Shown: positions 9,960 through 22,624 of the stretch, one piece after another | Position numbering within the stretch: the stretch's first letter is position 1 | How the letters are laid out: every line of letters starts with the position of its first letter | Origin: Candidatus Daviesbacteria bacterium | GTDB taxonomy: Bacteria; Patescibacteriota; Microgenomatia; Daviesbacterales; UBA10151 | Assembly: GCA_016198275.1 (NCBI GenBank) | Contig: JACQIX010000012.1 | Span: 1 to 39,596, forward strand | Length of the DNA: 39,596 nt | Direction: 5' to 3' | Position numbers and translations under genes: made by a program | Notes under the pieces: generated by a model | What the model was told of the DNA's origin: nothing | The model's input: the letters and a program-made list of their open reading frames with translations, nothing else | Database searches by the model: none

Positions 9960-11306
9960 TTATTTAAAAACTTTTTGAACTGCTATATTGAATTTTCTGC
10001 CTCTGTCAAATTCATTTTGGAATAAATTAAAAGAAGTAGCTGCCGGAGAGAAAAGAATTACATCCCCCTCTTTAACAAAAGATTTTACATCAGTAAGTAA
10101 TTTTTCAAGATCATTAAAGGTACCGGCAACTAAATCCTTTTTTGTGATTAATCTTTTCATTTCTTCTGTAGAGTCTCCTTCTAAGAAAAAAATCTTTTTA
10201 ACATTTCGTTGTACGATCGTACACCAAATTGTATAATTGATGCCTTTATTCATCCCTCCGCAAATTAGAATAATATTCGGTTCTTCATCTTCATTTTTGG
10301 TCCCAAGAGCTTTTAAGGCTTGAATAGTTGCATCAGGATTGGTGGCAGTTGAATCATTGTAGATTTTAAAGCCGCACCATTCTTTTATTAGTTCCATTCT
10401 GAAAGGTATCCCCCTAAAAGTAGATAAAGTTTGTAAGATTGTTTTTTCACACATCCCTAAAATTTTTCCCACAGCCAAAGCAGCAGCCATATTGGATTTA
10501 TTATGATTCCCTTTTAACAGAGGATTAAAATTTTTTGGTAAGTCCTCAGAAGAATAGAAATTTTTTTGTCCTTTGAAGCCTTTTAAAAAATTAGTATTGT
10601 TTATTGTTGTCTTATCTCTATTTATGAATAAAAAGTCATCCTTGGTTTGATACTTCCCGATTATTCTTTTGGCATCTTTATATTCGGTCAGAGACGAGTA
10701 GTAATTAAGATGATCAGGGTAAATGTTGGTAATAACAGCATATTTTGGAGAAACTTTATGTTGATCGAATGCCTCAAGTTGAAAAGAAGATAATTCCAAG
10801 ACTATTAGGTGCTTATTTTTTTTCGCTTTCATCATAGTAATTATATCCAGGATACTTTTACCAATATTGCCTGCCAGTGTTACACCATGAGGGTGATTTC
10901 TCAAGATTTCATAAATCATCGATGCTGTGGTGGATTTGCCTTTGGTTCCTGTTATACCAATAATCTGAAATGATTTCACAAAATCTAAAAAAATTCCCAT
11001 ATCCTGTTCCATTTTTTTACCTTTTTTTAAGGCATATTCTATATATGGGTTCCCAGGTTTTACTGCCGGATTTTTAATGATTAAATCTGCCCAGTCAATA
11101 TCTTCATTTTTGTGTCCATCCAAAGAGTATTCAATATTAGGGTATTTTTTGAGTTGATCTATAGATTCCTTTAAGACCTCCTTACTTTTGAAATCAGTTA
11201 CTTTAACCTTGGCACCTTGAGATGCAAAAAAATTAGCAGAACCCACTCCTCCTTGATTTAATCCTAACCCAAAGATTAATACTTTCTTATCTTTAAAATT
11301 ATTCAT
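9960..11306 (-). CDS. murD: UDP-N-acetylmuramoylalanine--D-glutamate ligase
   Basis: GLGLNQGGVGSANFFASQGAKVKVTD, GITGTKGKSTTASMI, ELSSFQLE, IYNDSTATNPDATIQAL. Confidence 0.94.
   Translation of the reverse strand: MNNFKDKKVLIFGLGLNQGGVGSANFFASQGAKVKVTDFKSKEVLKESIDQLKKYPNIEYSLDGHKNEDIDWADLIIKNPAVKPGNPYIEYALKKGKKMEQDMGIFLDFVKSFQIIGITGTKGKSTTASMIYEILRNHPHGVTLAGNIGKSILDIITMMKAKKNKHLIVLELSSFQLEAFDQHKVSPKYAVITNIYPDHLNYYSSLTEYKDAKRIIGKYQTKDDFLFINRDKTTINNTNFLKGFKGQKNFYSSEDLPKNFNPLLKGNHNKSNMAAALAVGKILGMCEKTILQTLSTFRGIPFRMELIKEWCGFKIYNDSTATNPDATIQALKALGTKNEDEEPNIILICGGMNKGINYTIWCTIVQRNVKKIFFLEGDSTEEMKRLITKKDLVAGTFNDLEKLLTDVKSFVKEGDVILFSPAATSFNLFQNEFDRGRKFNIAVQKVFK
10210..10223. repeat. Perfect 14-bp palindrome inside murD
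   Basis: TGTACGATCGTACA. Confidence 0.55.
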
Positions 11307-11312
11307 TTATGA

Positions 11313-11319
11313 TATTATA
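11313..11319. promoter_or_regulatory. Shared symmetric -10 element for divergent murD and murI
   Basis: TATTATA: TATTAT on + (9 nt before the murI ATG), TATAAT on - (7 nt before the murD ATG). Confidence 0.55.
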
Positions 11320-11327
11320 CCGTGCGT

Positions 11328-12125
11328 ATGAATTCTAATCCAATTGGGGTGTTTGATTCAGGCATTGGAGGGTTAACTGTAGTCAATGAAATTTTAAAAC
11401 AATTGCCTAATGAAAGCATTATTTATTTAGGTGATACAGCCAGGGTTCCTTATGGAACTAGAGGTAAAGAAGTTATTACAAAATTTGCCTTAGAACTGGC
11501 TAACTTTCTAATCCGAAAAAAAATAAAATTTTTGGTGGTTGCTTGCAATACAATTTCAGCTATAGCCCTTCCAGAAATAGAAAAAATCTCGCCTGTTCAT
11601 ATTTTAGGAGTTGTTGATCCTGCTGTTAAAAAAGCTTTAAAAACTACCAAAATTAAAAAAATTGGGGTGATTGGTACTTCAGGAACTATAAACAGCAAAG
11701 TTTATGAAAATAAGATAAAAGAATTAGATTCTAAGATAGAAGTTGTAAGTGTGGCTTGCCCATTGTTTGTTCCAATTACCGAAGAAGGGTTTAATGAACA
11801 TGAGGCAACTAAGATGATAGCAAGAGAATATTTGGAACAGATTAAATCTTCAGGTGTGGATACTCTAATTTTGGGATGTACTCATTATCCTCTTTTGGAT
11901 AATGTTATCCAGGAAATTATGGGAGAAAATGTGGTTTTAGTAGATTCAGCCCAACCAACAGCCAAAGAGTTAAAAAAACTTTTAGAAGAAAAAAAGCTTT
12001 TATCAGAAAATTCAGAGCCTACTTATCAGTTTTTTATTACTGATGCTCCAGATAGAGTTTATCAGATAGCATCCAAGTTCTTTAGCCAAAATTTGGTGGA
12101 TCGAATTAAGAAGATAACTCTCTAG
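11328..12125 (+). CDS. murI: Glutamate racemase
   Basis: IGVFDSGIGGLTVVNEI, YLGDTARVPYGTRG, VVACNTISAIALP, LILGCTHYPLL. Start placed at ATG 11328, since GTG 11322 lies within the presumed TSS region. Confidence 0.95.
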   Translation: MNSNPIGVFDSGIGGLTVVNEILKQLPNESIIYLGDTARVPYGTRGKEVITKFALELANFLIRKKIKFLVVACNTISAIALPEIEKISPVHILGVVDPAVKKALKTTKIKKIGVIGTSGTINSKVYENKIKELDSKIEVVSVACPLFVPITEEGFNEHEATKMIAREYLEQIKSSGVDTLILGCTHYPLLDNVIQEIMGENVVLVDSAQPTAKELKKLLEEKKLLSENSEPTYQFFITDAPDRVYQIASKFFSQNLVDRIKKITL

Positions 12126-13443
12126 CCAATTTATCCGTATCTCCTGCACTCATGAAAAAGAGTATATCCCCTTTTCTTATCTCTGGTTTTAGTTTTTCTA
12201 AAACCTTATTGGTTGATCCAATATAGGTAACAGTATCTCTTCCTACAGCATCTACCAATTGTTGCGAGGTAACTAGATTTGTATTTAATTCTCTAGATGG
12301 GAAGATATCCATGATAAAAGTTTTATCTACAGGAACTTCTTTAAAGACTTTTACAAAATCATCAAATAAAATTTTAGTCCGGGAGAACATATGTGGTTGA
12401 TAAACTAAAAGTATCCTTTCATTTGGAAATTTTTGTCTGGCTGCTTCCATGGTTACTTTGATTTCCGTTGGATGGTGTCCAAAATCGCTGTACACTTTTG
12501 CTTCTTTGTATTCCCCAATATATTCAAACCTTCTGCTTACTCCTGTATAGCCTTCTAGGCTTTGTCTGATTATTTGGGGGTCAATACTTAATATGAGTCC
12601 CACTTGGAATGCAGCAGATGCATTTATGATATTAAATTCTCCAGGGATGTGTAATGTAAAATCTATAAGCGAAGCTTGCGAGCTTTCGCTCTTAAGATGT
12701 TTTGAGTAATCAATAATTGTATTGACACCCTTGGGGTGGATACTTAAAATTTGATTTACTACAGGATCTGAGAAATTGGCTATAATTGTGTTTTTGGTTT
12801 GGAAAAGAAATTCTTTAAAACTTTCCTTAACTGCTTCAAGGTCTTTAAAATATTCCGGATGGTCCATTTCAATGTTGGTAACAACAGTTATATCGGGTTT
12901 AAAGTGTAAAAAATTATCATTAAATTCATCCGCTTCAATCACAAAATATTCTCGATCGTGAACTTTTTGTTGTGGTATTCTGAAGTTTGTTCCCCACCTG
13001 GGTACTATTGCTCCTACTTCTACTGCAGGATCTAATCCTGCATCTTCCAAAATTTGGGCAATCATGGCAGTGGTGGTGGTTTTGCCATGGGTGCCGCAAA
13101 CCGCAATCACAAATTTATCTTTGGTTAGATATTCACCAGCAAATTGCTGCCAAGTCAGGATTGGGATATCCTTTTCCTTGGCTGCTAAAAGTTCCGGGTT
13201 ATTGGGATCTAAAGAAAAAATAGCTGGAGTTACAGCCAAAATGTCAATTGAGCCGGCACCCTTGGGGTGGAAACGTAAATGTTGAGGGCTGTGTTCTGTT
13301 TGAAGTTGCTCTTTATTAAAAACAGTAGTAAATTTATTGTGGGGTTCAAGGTCGCAGCCCGTCACCTCATAACCTTGAGCTTGGGATAAAGCAGCTGTAG
13401 CAGACGCCCCGCTCCCCCCTATTCCTAAGAAATGTACCTTCAT
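12106..13443 (-). CDS. murC: UDP-N-acetylmuramate--L-alanine ligase
   Basis: VHFLGIGGSGASATA, VCGTHGKTTTTAMIA, NIEMDHPEYF, GHHPTEI, QPHMFSRT. Confidence 0.95.
   Translation of the reverse strand: MKVHFLGIGGSGASATAALSQAQGYEVTGCDLEPHNKFTTVFNKEQLQTEHSPQHLRFHPKGAGSIDILAVTPAIFSLDPNNPELLAAKEKDIPILTWQQFAGEYLTKDKFVIAVCGTHGKTTTTAMIAQILEDAGLDPAVEVGAIVPRWGTNFRIPQQKVHDREYFVIEADEFNDNFLHFKPDITVVTNIEMDHPEYFKDLEAVKESFKEFLFQTKNTIIANFSDPVVNQILSIHPKGVNTIIDYSKHLKSESSQASLIDFTLHIPGEFNIINASAAFQVGLILSIDPQIIRQSLEGYTGVSRRFEYIGEYKEAKVYSDFGHHPTEIKVTMEAARQKFPNERILLVYQPHMFSRTKILFDDFVKVFKEVPVDKTFIMDIFPSRELNTNLVTSQQLVDAVGRDTVTYIGSTNKVLEKLKPEIRKGDILFFMSAGDTDKLARELSS
12668..12690. repeat. Palindromic element inside murC
   Basis: AGCGAAGCT TGCG AGCTTTCGCT (one bulged base); encodes SESSQAS in a variable loop of MurC. 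Confidence 0.6.
12726..12753. repeat. Copy of the HPKG element in the murC central domain
   Basis: CACCCTTGGGGTGGATACTTAAAATTTG; encodes QILSIHPKGVNT. Confidence 0.65.
13257..13285. repeat. Copy of the HPKG element in the murC N-terminal domain
   Basis: CACCCTTGGGGTGGAAACGTAAATGTTGA; encodes QHLRFHPKGAGS. Core identical to the holB copy. Confidence 0.65.
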
Positions 13444-14511
13444 TTATACATATTTTAACATTTGGTGGACATTTTTTATGGTATGAGAGGGAAAATTGGC
13501 GATTCTGATTTGATTATCTTTATTGTCTCCATACCCTGCTCCAACTAAAAATCCTTTTTTTGAAAGTTTATCCCTTACCTTTTCAGATTCTCCTTTAACA
13601 TCAATGACTAAGGTAGTAGAGGATCTAAATTGAGGATTTTTAATGAAGGGTTGATATATCCTATGGCTGTCAAAAAAATCATACATTAGTTTAGCTTTTA
13701 GATCTATCTCTTTCCTAATTTTATCTAATCCTGTCCTTAGCATATCTTTGATAACCATATTTAAAAGATAAATGTTTAAGACATTGGGAGTTTCAGGGGT
13801 TTGAAAATCTTGGGCTTTTTGGGAAAGATTATTAAGACTATGGTAGCTGCCTACAGTGACACCTTTTTTAACAAGTGTGCCGGTTTTTTGTAAAGTTTTA
13901 GGACTGACTATGATAATTGCCAATCCTGCGGGTAACCCAAATCCTTTTTGAACTGAGAAAAAAGTTATGTCTACGTATTTATAATCAATATCAACAAAAG
14001 GCACAGAAGAAACTATATCTGAAGCAATTAATTTTTCAGGATAATTCTTTTTTAGCTGATAGATTTGTTCGGGCGGAATCCAAAAACCTGTAGAAGTATC
14101 ATTTTGAGTAATACAAATAATCTCTGCTTTCTTGGGAATTTCTAAATCTGCAATTTCTTTATCAAAAGTGGTCTCAACTTCAACAGTTGTCACCTTTTTC
14201 CCAAGTTGGCTAGCATAATTTGCCCAAGCTCTACCAAATGATCCGCTGATGAGATGGAACGAGTAATTTTGAACACATCCTTGAATAATCCTTTCCATAC
14301 TTTCTAAAGCAGATGCAACAAAAAAGATTTGATAATTACTGGGAATATTAAGCAGTTTTTTTAAGTTGTCTGTGGTATCTTGAAACAATTTTTTAAATTC
14401 TTTACCCCGGTGGCTAAGGGAGGGGACATTGTCTTCAGTAGCGTTTTGAATATGCTTATTAAATGTTGGATAAACTTGGGACGGGCCAACAGTAAAATAT
14501 ACTTTTTTCAT
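13444..14511 (-). CDS. Class V aminotransferase, SerC/phosphoserine aminotransferase-like
   Basis: MKKVYFTVGPSQVYPTFNKHI, LSHRGKEFKKLF, probable PLP lysine in FFSVQKGFGLPAGLAI. Start at ATG 14511 preferred over non-ATG ORF start 14529. Confidence 0.8.
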   Translation of the reverse strand: MKKVYFTVGPSQVYPTFNKHIQNATEDNVPSLSHRGKEFKKLFQDTTDNLKKLLNIPSNYQIFFVASALESMERIIQGCVQNYSFHLISGSFGRAWANYASQLGKKVTTVEVETTFDKEIADLEIPKKAEIICITQNDTSTGFWIPPEQIYQLKKNYPEKLIASDIVSSVPFVDIDYKYVDITFFSVQKGFGLPAGLAIIIVSPKTLQKTGTLVKKGVTVGSYHSLNNLSQKAQDFQTPETPNVLNIYLLNMVIKDMLRTGLDKIRKEIDLKAKLMYDFFDSHRIYQPFIKNPQFRSSTTLVIDVKGESEKVRDKLSKKGFLVGAGYGDNKDNQIRIANFPSHTIKNVHQMLKYV

Positions 14512-14530
14512 TGGTACTGAGTTTATCAAT

Positions 14531-14550
14531 GTACGGCTTCGCTCAGGACT
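14531..14550. repeat. Intergenic fragment similar to the CCTGAGCGAAG repeat class, abutting the gyrB stop
   Basis: GTACGGCTTCGCTCAGGACT directly next to the gyrB stop codon (14551-14553); shares CGCTCAGGA with 26881-26889. Confidence 0.35.
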
Positions 14551-18472
<3,922 letters not shown>

Positions 18473-18522
18473 ACCAACCTTTTAGCATACTTATTATTGA
18501 GAGAGCAAGAGTTCTTTTGGCA

Positions 18523-18552
18523 TTGACACTAATTTGGCAATCTGAGCATAAT
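18523..18552 (+). promoter_or_regulatory. Sigma70-like promoter of the pilBTC operon
   Basis: TTGACA (18523-18528), 18-bp spacer, CATAAT (18547-18552); pilB ATG only 10 nt downstream. Confidence 0.6.
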
Positions 18553-18562
18553 GTAAACAATA

Positions 18563-20272
18563 ATGCCCATACAAGCTGCTCAATTAAATACTTTAGAAGA
18601 TATCCTGTTTAAACAAGGACTATTAACTTCCGATCAGCTCTCCGCTATCAAACTGGAAAGCATTAATTCCGGACAGAGCGTTGACAGGATTCTGATTGCT
18701 CATAATTTGGTGCCAATAGATAAAATCACCCAAGCCAAAGCCCAAATATTAAACGTGTCTTATGTCAAAGTTGAAGGTAAAGCGATTGCTGCCAATATTT
18801 TAAACCTGATTCCCGAGGCTGCAGCTAGACGCTACAAGATTATTCCTTTTGATGAAAAAGGAGAAGAGTTATGGGTGGCTATGGCAGATCCTTTGGATAT
18901 CCAAATTATCCAATTTATTGAAAAAAGAAGCGGTAAAAGAGTGAAGTCGTTCTTGGCCTTATCAGACGATATATTAAAAGCTATTTCCGATCAATATTCC
19001 CAAAACTTAACTTCAGAAGTTACCTCGGCGTTAAAAGAAGTAGAATCCGTCAAACCGGAAGGAGAAATTAGTGTAGGTCCGGAGATTTTGCGGGAAGCGC
19101 CGGTTGCCAATATTATTGATCAGCTTTTGGAGTACGCCATCAAAAGCCGGGCCTCGGATATCCATATTGAACCACAAGAAGAACATACCCGCATCAGATA
19201 CAGAATTGACGGGATCTTGCAAGAAAAAGTTCTGCTGCCAAAAGGGGTTCATGACGCTTTAGTTTCCAGAATCAAAATATTATCAATTTTAAAAATTGAC
19301 GAAAAAAGGTTACCCCAGGATGGCAGGTTTACCTTTACCTGGAAGCAACACGAAGTTGATCTGCGTATTTCTACAGTCCCGACTGTTTTTGGAGAAAAGG
19401 TGGTTTTAAGGTTGTTGCCTAAATCAGCCGGAGCTCCCAGTTTATTGGAACTCGGGTTGCGGGGTGGTTCTTTGAAGAACCTGGAGTCGCAACTTTTAAG
19501 AAGTCACGGCATTATTTTGATCTGTGGCCCAACAGGCTCAGGAAAAACCACCACTCTTTATTCAATCTTGACCAAAATTTCCACTACCAGGGTTAATGTG
19601 GTGACTATTGAAGATCCGGTGGAGTACCAAATTCCTGGGGTTAATCAAGTCCAGGCTAATCCCGCTTTTGGTTTGACTTTTGCCTCTGCTTTAAGGTCTT
19701 TTTTGCGTCAGGATCCGAATATTATTATGGTAGGAGAAGTGCGGGATACTGAGACAGCTGATTTGGCAATCCAGGCTGCTCTGACCGGCCATCAGGTTTT
19801 TTCAACGCTTCATACCAACTCTGCCTCAGGAGCCCCTCCCCGGCTCTTGGACATGGGGGTTGAACCATTTTTATTGGCATCTGCTTTAAATGCGGTGGTA
19901 GCCCAAAGGGTGGTGCGTAAAATCTGTCCTCATTGCCCCATTGAGCTGATACCCCCCCAGGAAGTGGTGGAAAATATTAAATTAATCCTGGGTAAATTTT
20001 TGCCTGCTTCTTTTAATGTTGCATCCAGGCTTTTTAAAGGAAAAGGTTGTTCATTTTGCGGCAATACCGGCTATTTGGGCAGAATCGGCATTTTTGAGGT
20101 GCTGATTATTAATGAGGTAACTATTAAATTAATATTGGAACATGCTTCCTCCGGTGATATTGAACAATCTGCCGTTTCCTCAGGCATGATTACCATGAAA
20201 CAGGATGGTTATTTGAAGATTTTGGAAGGTGTGACAACTTTGGAAGAAGTATTGAGGGTAGCCCAGGACTAA
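18563..20272 (+). CDS. pilB: Type IV pilus assembly ATPase (PilB/GspE family)
   Basis: N-terminal MshEN-like domain, ASDIHIEPQEEHTRIRYRIDGILQ, Walker A GPTGSGKTTTLYS, GEVRDTETADLAIQAALTGHQVFSTLHTN, zinc motif CPHC...CSFC. Confidence 0.95.
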   Translation: MPIQAAQLNTLEDILFKQGLLTSDQLSAIKLESINSGQSVDRILIAHNLVPIDKITQAKAQILNVSYVKVEGKAIAANILNLIPEAAARRYKIIPFDEKGEELWVAMADPLDIQIIQFIEKRSGKRVKSFLALSDDILKAISDQYSQNLTSEVTSALKEVESVKPEGEISVGPEILREAPVANIIDQLLEYAIKSRASDIHIEPQEEHTRIRYRIDGILQEKVLLPKGVHDALVSRIKILSILKIDEKRLPQDGRFTFTWKQHEVDLRISTVPTVFGEKVVLRLLPKSAGAPSLLELGLRGGSLKNLESQLLRSHGIILICGPTGSGKTTTLYSILTKISTTRVNVVTIEDPVEYQIPGVNQVQANPAFGLTFASALRSFLRQDPNIIMVGEVRDTETADLAIQAALTGHQVFSTLHTNSASGAPPRLLDMGVEPFLLASALNAVVAQRVVRKICPHCPIELIPPQEVVENIKLILGKFLPASFNVASRLFKGKGCSFCGNTGYLGRIGIFEVLIINEVTIKLILEHASSGDIEQSAVSSGMITMKQDGYLKILEGVTTLEEVLRVAQD

Positions 20273-20274
20273 TT

Positions 20275-21327
20275 ATGAATATTAACCAGATGTTGGATAT
20301 AACAGTTCAAAGAAAAGCTTCGGATTTGCACCTGTCAGTAGGGTATCCTCCGACTTTGCGGGTTCACGGTGAGCTTATTTCTATTGCAGGTGAGGGTTCT
20401 GCAACTGCAGAACAGATTGAAAGTCTAATTAAGCCTCTTCTTTCGGAAATTCAGCTAAGGATTTATCAACAAACCCTGGAGCTGGATTTTTCTTTTGAAT
20501 TTGAAAGAAAAGCCAGGTTTCGGGTTAATTTATACAGACAAAGAGGAAATCCGGCTGCAGCTTTAAGGTTGATCCCCTTCCGTATTCCATTGATGGAAGA
20601 ATTAGGTTTGCCTGAAATTTTAAATAAAATCATAGAACTAAAACAAGGCTTTATTTTAGTTACCGGGCCTACCGGTCATGGTAAATCAACCACCTTGGCT
20701 TCTTTTATAGACAGGATTAACCAAACACGGAACGTGCATATTATTACCATAGAAGATCCGGTTGAGTATGTATTCGGAGCCGGTAAATCCTTGATTGAAC
20801 AAAGGGAGATGTACAAAGACACCAGGTCTTGGAACAATGCTTTAAAATCAGCTTTAAGGGAAGATCCGGATGTGGTTTTGATTGGCGAGATGAGGGATTT
20901 GGAAACCATTGCTTCAGCCATGACCATAGCAGAAACAGGACATTTGGTTTTTGCCACATTACATACCAATTCAGCTGCCCAATCAATTGACCGGATTATT
21001 GATGTTTTTCCTGAGCTTCAGCAGCCGCAAATCAGGATTCAGCTGGCTTCAACTTTGGAAGTAGTTCTCTCTCTTCGTCTTATACCGACTATAGAACCAG
21101 GCAGAGTGTTGGCTTCAGAGATATTATTTGCCACCCCGGCTGCCCGCAACATTATCAGGGAGAGAAAAACCCATTTGATGGATAATTTGATTGAAACATC
21201 AGCTGAATTGGGTATGCAAATTTTGGAAAAGTCTTTAGCAGGATTGGTCAAAAGTGGCAAAATTTCTCAGGAAATGGCTTCCAGATTTGCCTTGCGCCCG
21301 GATTTGCTGGAAAAGTTTCTTAGGTGA
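20275..21327 (+). CDS. pilT: Type IV pilus twitching/retraction ATPase
   Basis: ASDLHLSVGYPPTLRVHGEL, Walker A GPTGHGKSTTLAS, GEMRDLETIASAMTIAETGHLVFATLHTNSAAQSIDRIIDVFP. Confidence 0.95.
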   Translation: MNINQMLDITVQRKASDLHLSVGYPPTLRVHGELISIAGEGSATAEQIESLIKPLLSEIQLRIYQQTLELDFSFEFERKARFRVNLYRQRGNPAAALRLIPFRIPLMEELGLPEILNKIIELKQGFILVTGPTGHGKSTTLASFIDRINQTRNVHIITIEDPVEYVFGAGKSLIEQREMYKDTRSWNNALKSALREDPDVVLIGEMRDLETIASAMTIAETGHLVFATLHTNSAAQSIDRIIDVFPELQQPQIRIQLASTLEVVLSLRLIPTIEPGRVLASEILFATPAARNIIRERKTHLMDNLIETSAELGMQILEKSLAGLVKSGKISQEMASRFALRPDLLEKFLR

Positions 21328-21331
21328 CCCT

Positions 21332-22534
21332 ATGGCTGAATTTAACTACAAAGCTAAAGATACGCAAGGAAGCGATCATGTCGGTAGCATCCAGTCTGGT
21401 GATATTCATACAGCTGCCACTACCTTGCGGAAAAAAGGCTTAGTCGTCATTTCTGTTAACCCTAAAAATTCTGCCGGAAATACATTTTTGAGCCGTTTTT
21501 TAAACAGGGTAAGTTTTTCTGAGTTGGTGATTATTACCAGGCAGCTGGCTACCATGATTTCCGCCGGACTGGTTTTGTCAGAGGCAATTGATATTTTAGA
21601 AGAACAACAGAGTAATAAAACTTTAAAGCGGGCTTTGACTGATATTTCCCAAGATATCAAGGGAGGCTTAACTTTGGCCCAGGCTTTAGGTAGGCATCCT
21701 GATATTTTCCCCCGTCTATATATTAATCTGGTTAAATCAGGCGAGTCTTCAGGTAAACTTGATACGGTTTTACTGCAAATGGCTGAAAGTTTGGAAAAAG
21801 ATCGGGAGTTTAAAGCCAAAGTCAAAGGGGCGATGATTTATCCGGTGGTGGTTTTAACCATGATGCTTGTAGTGATTGTTATCATGATGATTTTTGTCAT
21901 CCCAAAACTCGTGACTTTATATGACCAGTCCACAATTGAACTTCCCCTGCCTACTAAAATATTGATCGGCACTTCAAATTTATTCATTAATTTTTGGTGG
22001 CTTGGAATAATTTTGATAATAGCTGCTTTTGCCGGTATTAACAGATGGAAAAAAACGCCCGAAGGCAATCTTTTTTTGGGCAAACTGGTATTGAAAATCC
22101 CGATTATAGGCAGAATTATTATTAATGTGACTTTAACCAACTTTAACCGCACTTTTGGGCTGTTGACCTCTGCCGGCATTCCGCTTTTGGAATCAATCGG
22201 CATAGTCTCTGATTTAACAGATAATCCGGTATTTAGAGGGGCCCTCAAGGATGCATACGCTGGGGTGGAGAAAGGACTACCTTTTTCTTCTTTGCTGGTA
22301 GCTAATGTTTTTCCCAAAATAGTCAGCCAGATGATTAGAGTGGGAGAAGAAACAGGTAAAGTGGATGAGATCTTTTTTAAACTGGCTGATTATTTTGAAT
22401 CAGAATCAGATCATTTGGTCAAGAATTTGACTGTGGCCATTGAGCCGATTGTGCTGGTAATTTTAGGAATTGGGGTGGCATTTTTGGTGATATCAATTAT
22501 ATTGCCGATTTATAAACTTACAACCAGTTTTTAA
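21332..22534 (+). CDS. pilC: Type IV pilus inner-membrane platform protein (PilC/GspF)
   Basis: MAEFNYKAKDTQGSDHVGSIQSGDIHTAATTLRKKGLVV..., GspF repeats (SGLVLSEAIDILEEQ; TSAGIPLLESIGIVSD; RVGEETGKVDEIFFKLADYFESE). Start ATG 21332 preferred over ORF start 21254. Confidence 0.95.
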   Translation: MAEFNYKAKDTQGSDHVGSIQSGDIHTAATTLRKKGLVVISVNPKNSAGNTFLSRFLNRVSFSELVIITRQLATMISAGLVLSEAIDILEEQQSNKTLKRALTDISQDIKGGLTLAQALGRHPDIFPRLYINLVKSGESSGKLDTVLLQMAESLEKDREFKAKVKGAMIYPVVVLTMMLVVIVIMMIFVIPKLVTLYDQSTIELPLPTKILIGTSNLFINFWWLGIILIIAAFAGINRWKKTPEGNLFLGKLVLKIPIIGRIIINVTLTNFNRTFGLLTSAGIPLLESIGIVSDLTDNPVFRGALKDAYAGVEKGLPFSSLLVANVFPKIVSQMIRVGEETGKVDEIFFKLADYFESESDHLVKNLTVAIEPIVLVILGIGVAFLVISIILPIYKLTTSF

Positions 22535-22559
22535 TTGATTTTAACAATTGATTGGCTAC

Positions 22560-22590
22560 TTGACTAACTGTTGTTAATTATGTCTACAAT
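22560..22590 (+). promoter_or_regulatory. Putative promoter of the first prepilin gene
   Basis: TTGACT (22560-22565), 19-bp spacer, TACAAT (22585-22590); followed by a ~30-nt leader and a G-rich SD. Confidence 0.45.
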
Positions 22591-22624
22591 AAAATAAAGA
22601 AAAATAATTTAATTCTGAAGGGGG

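Noticed and set aside
21406-22317. Minus-strand ORFs of 139 and 159 aa inside pilC
   Set aside because: Antisense to the clear pilC; no motifs or independent signals.
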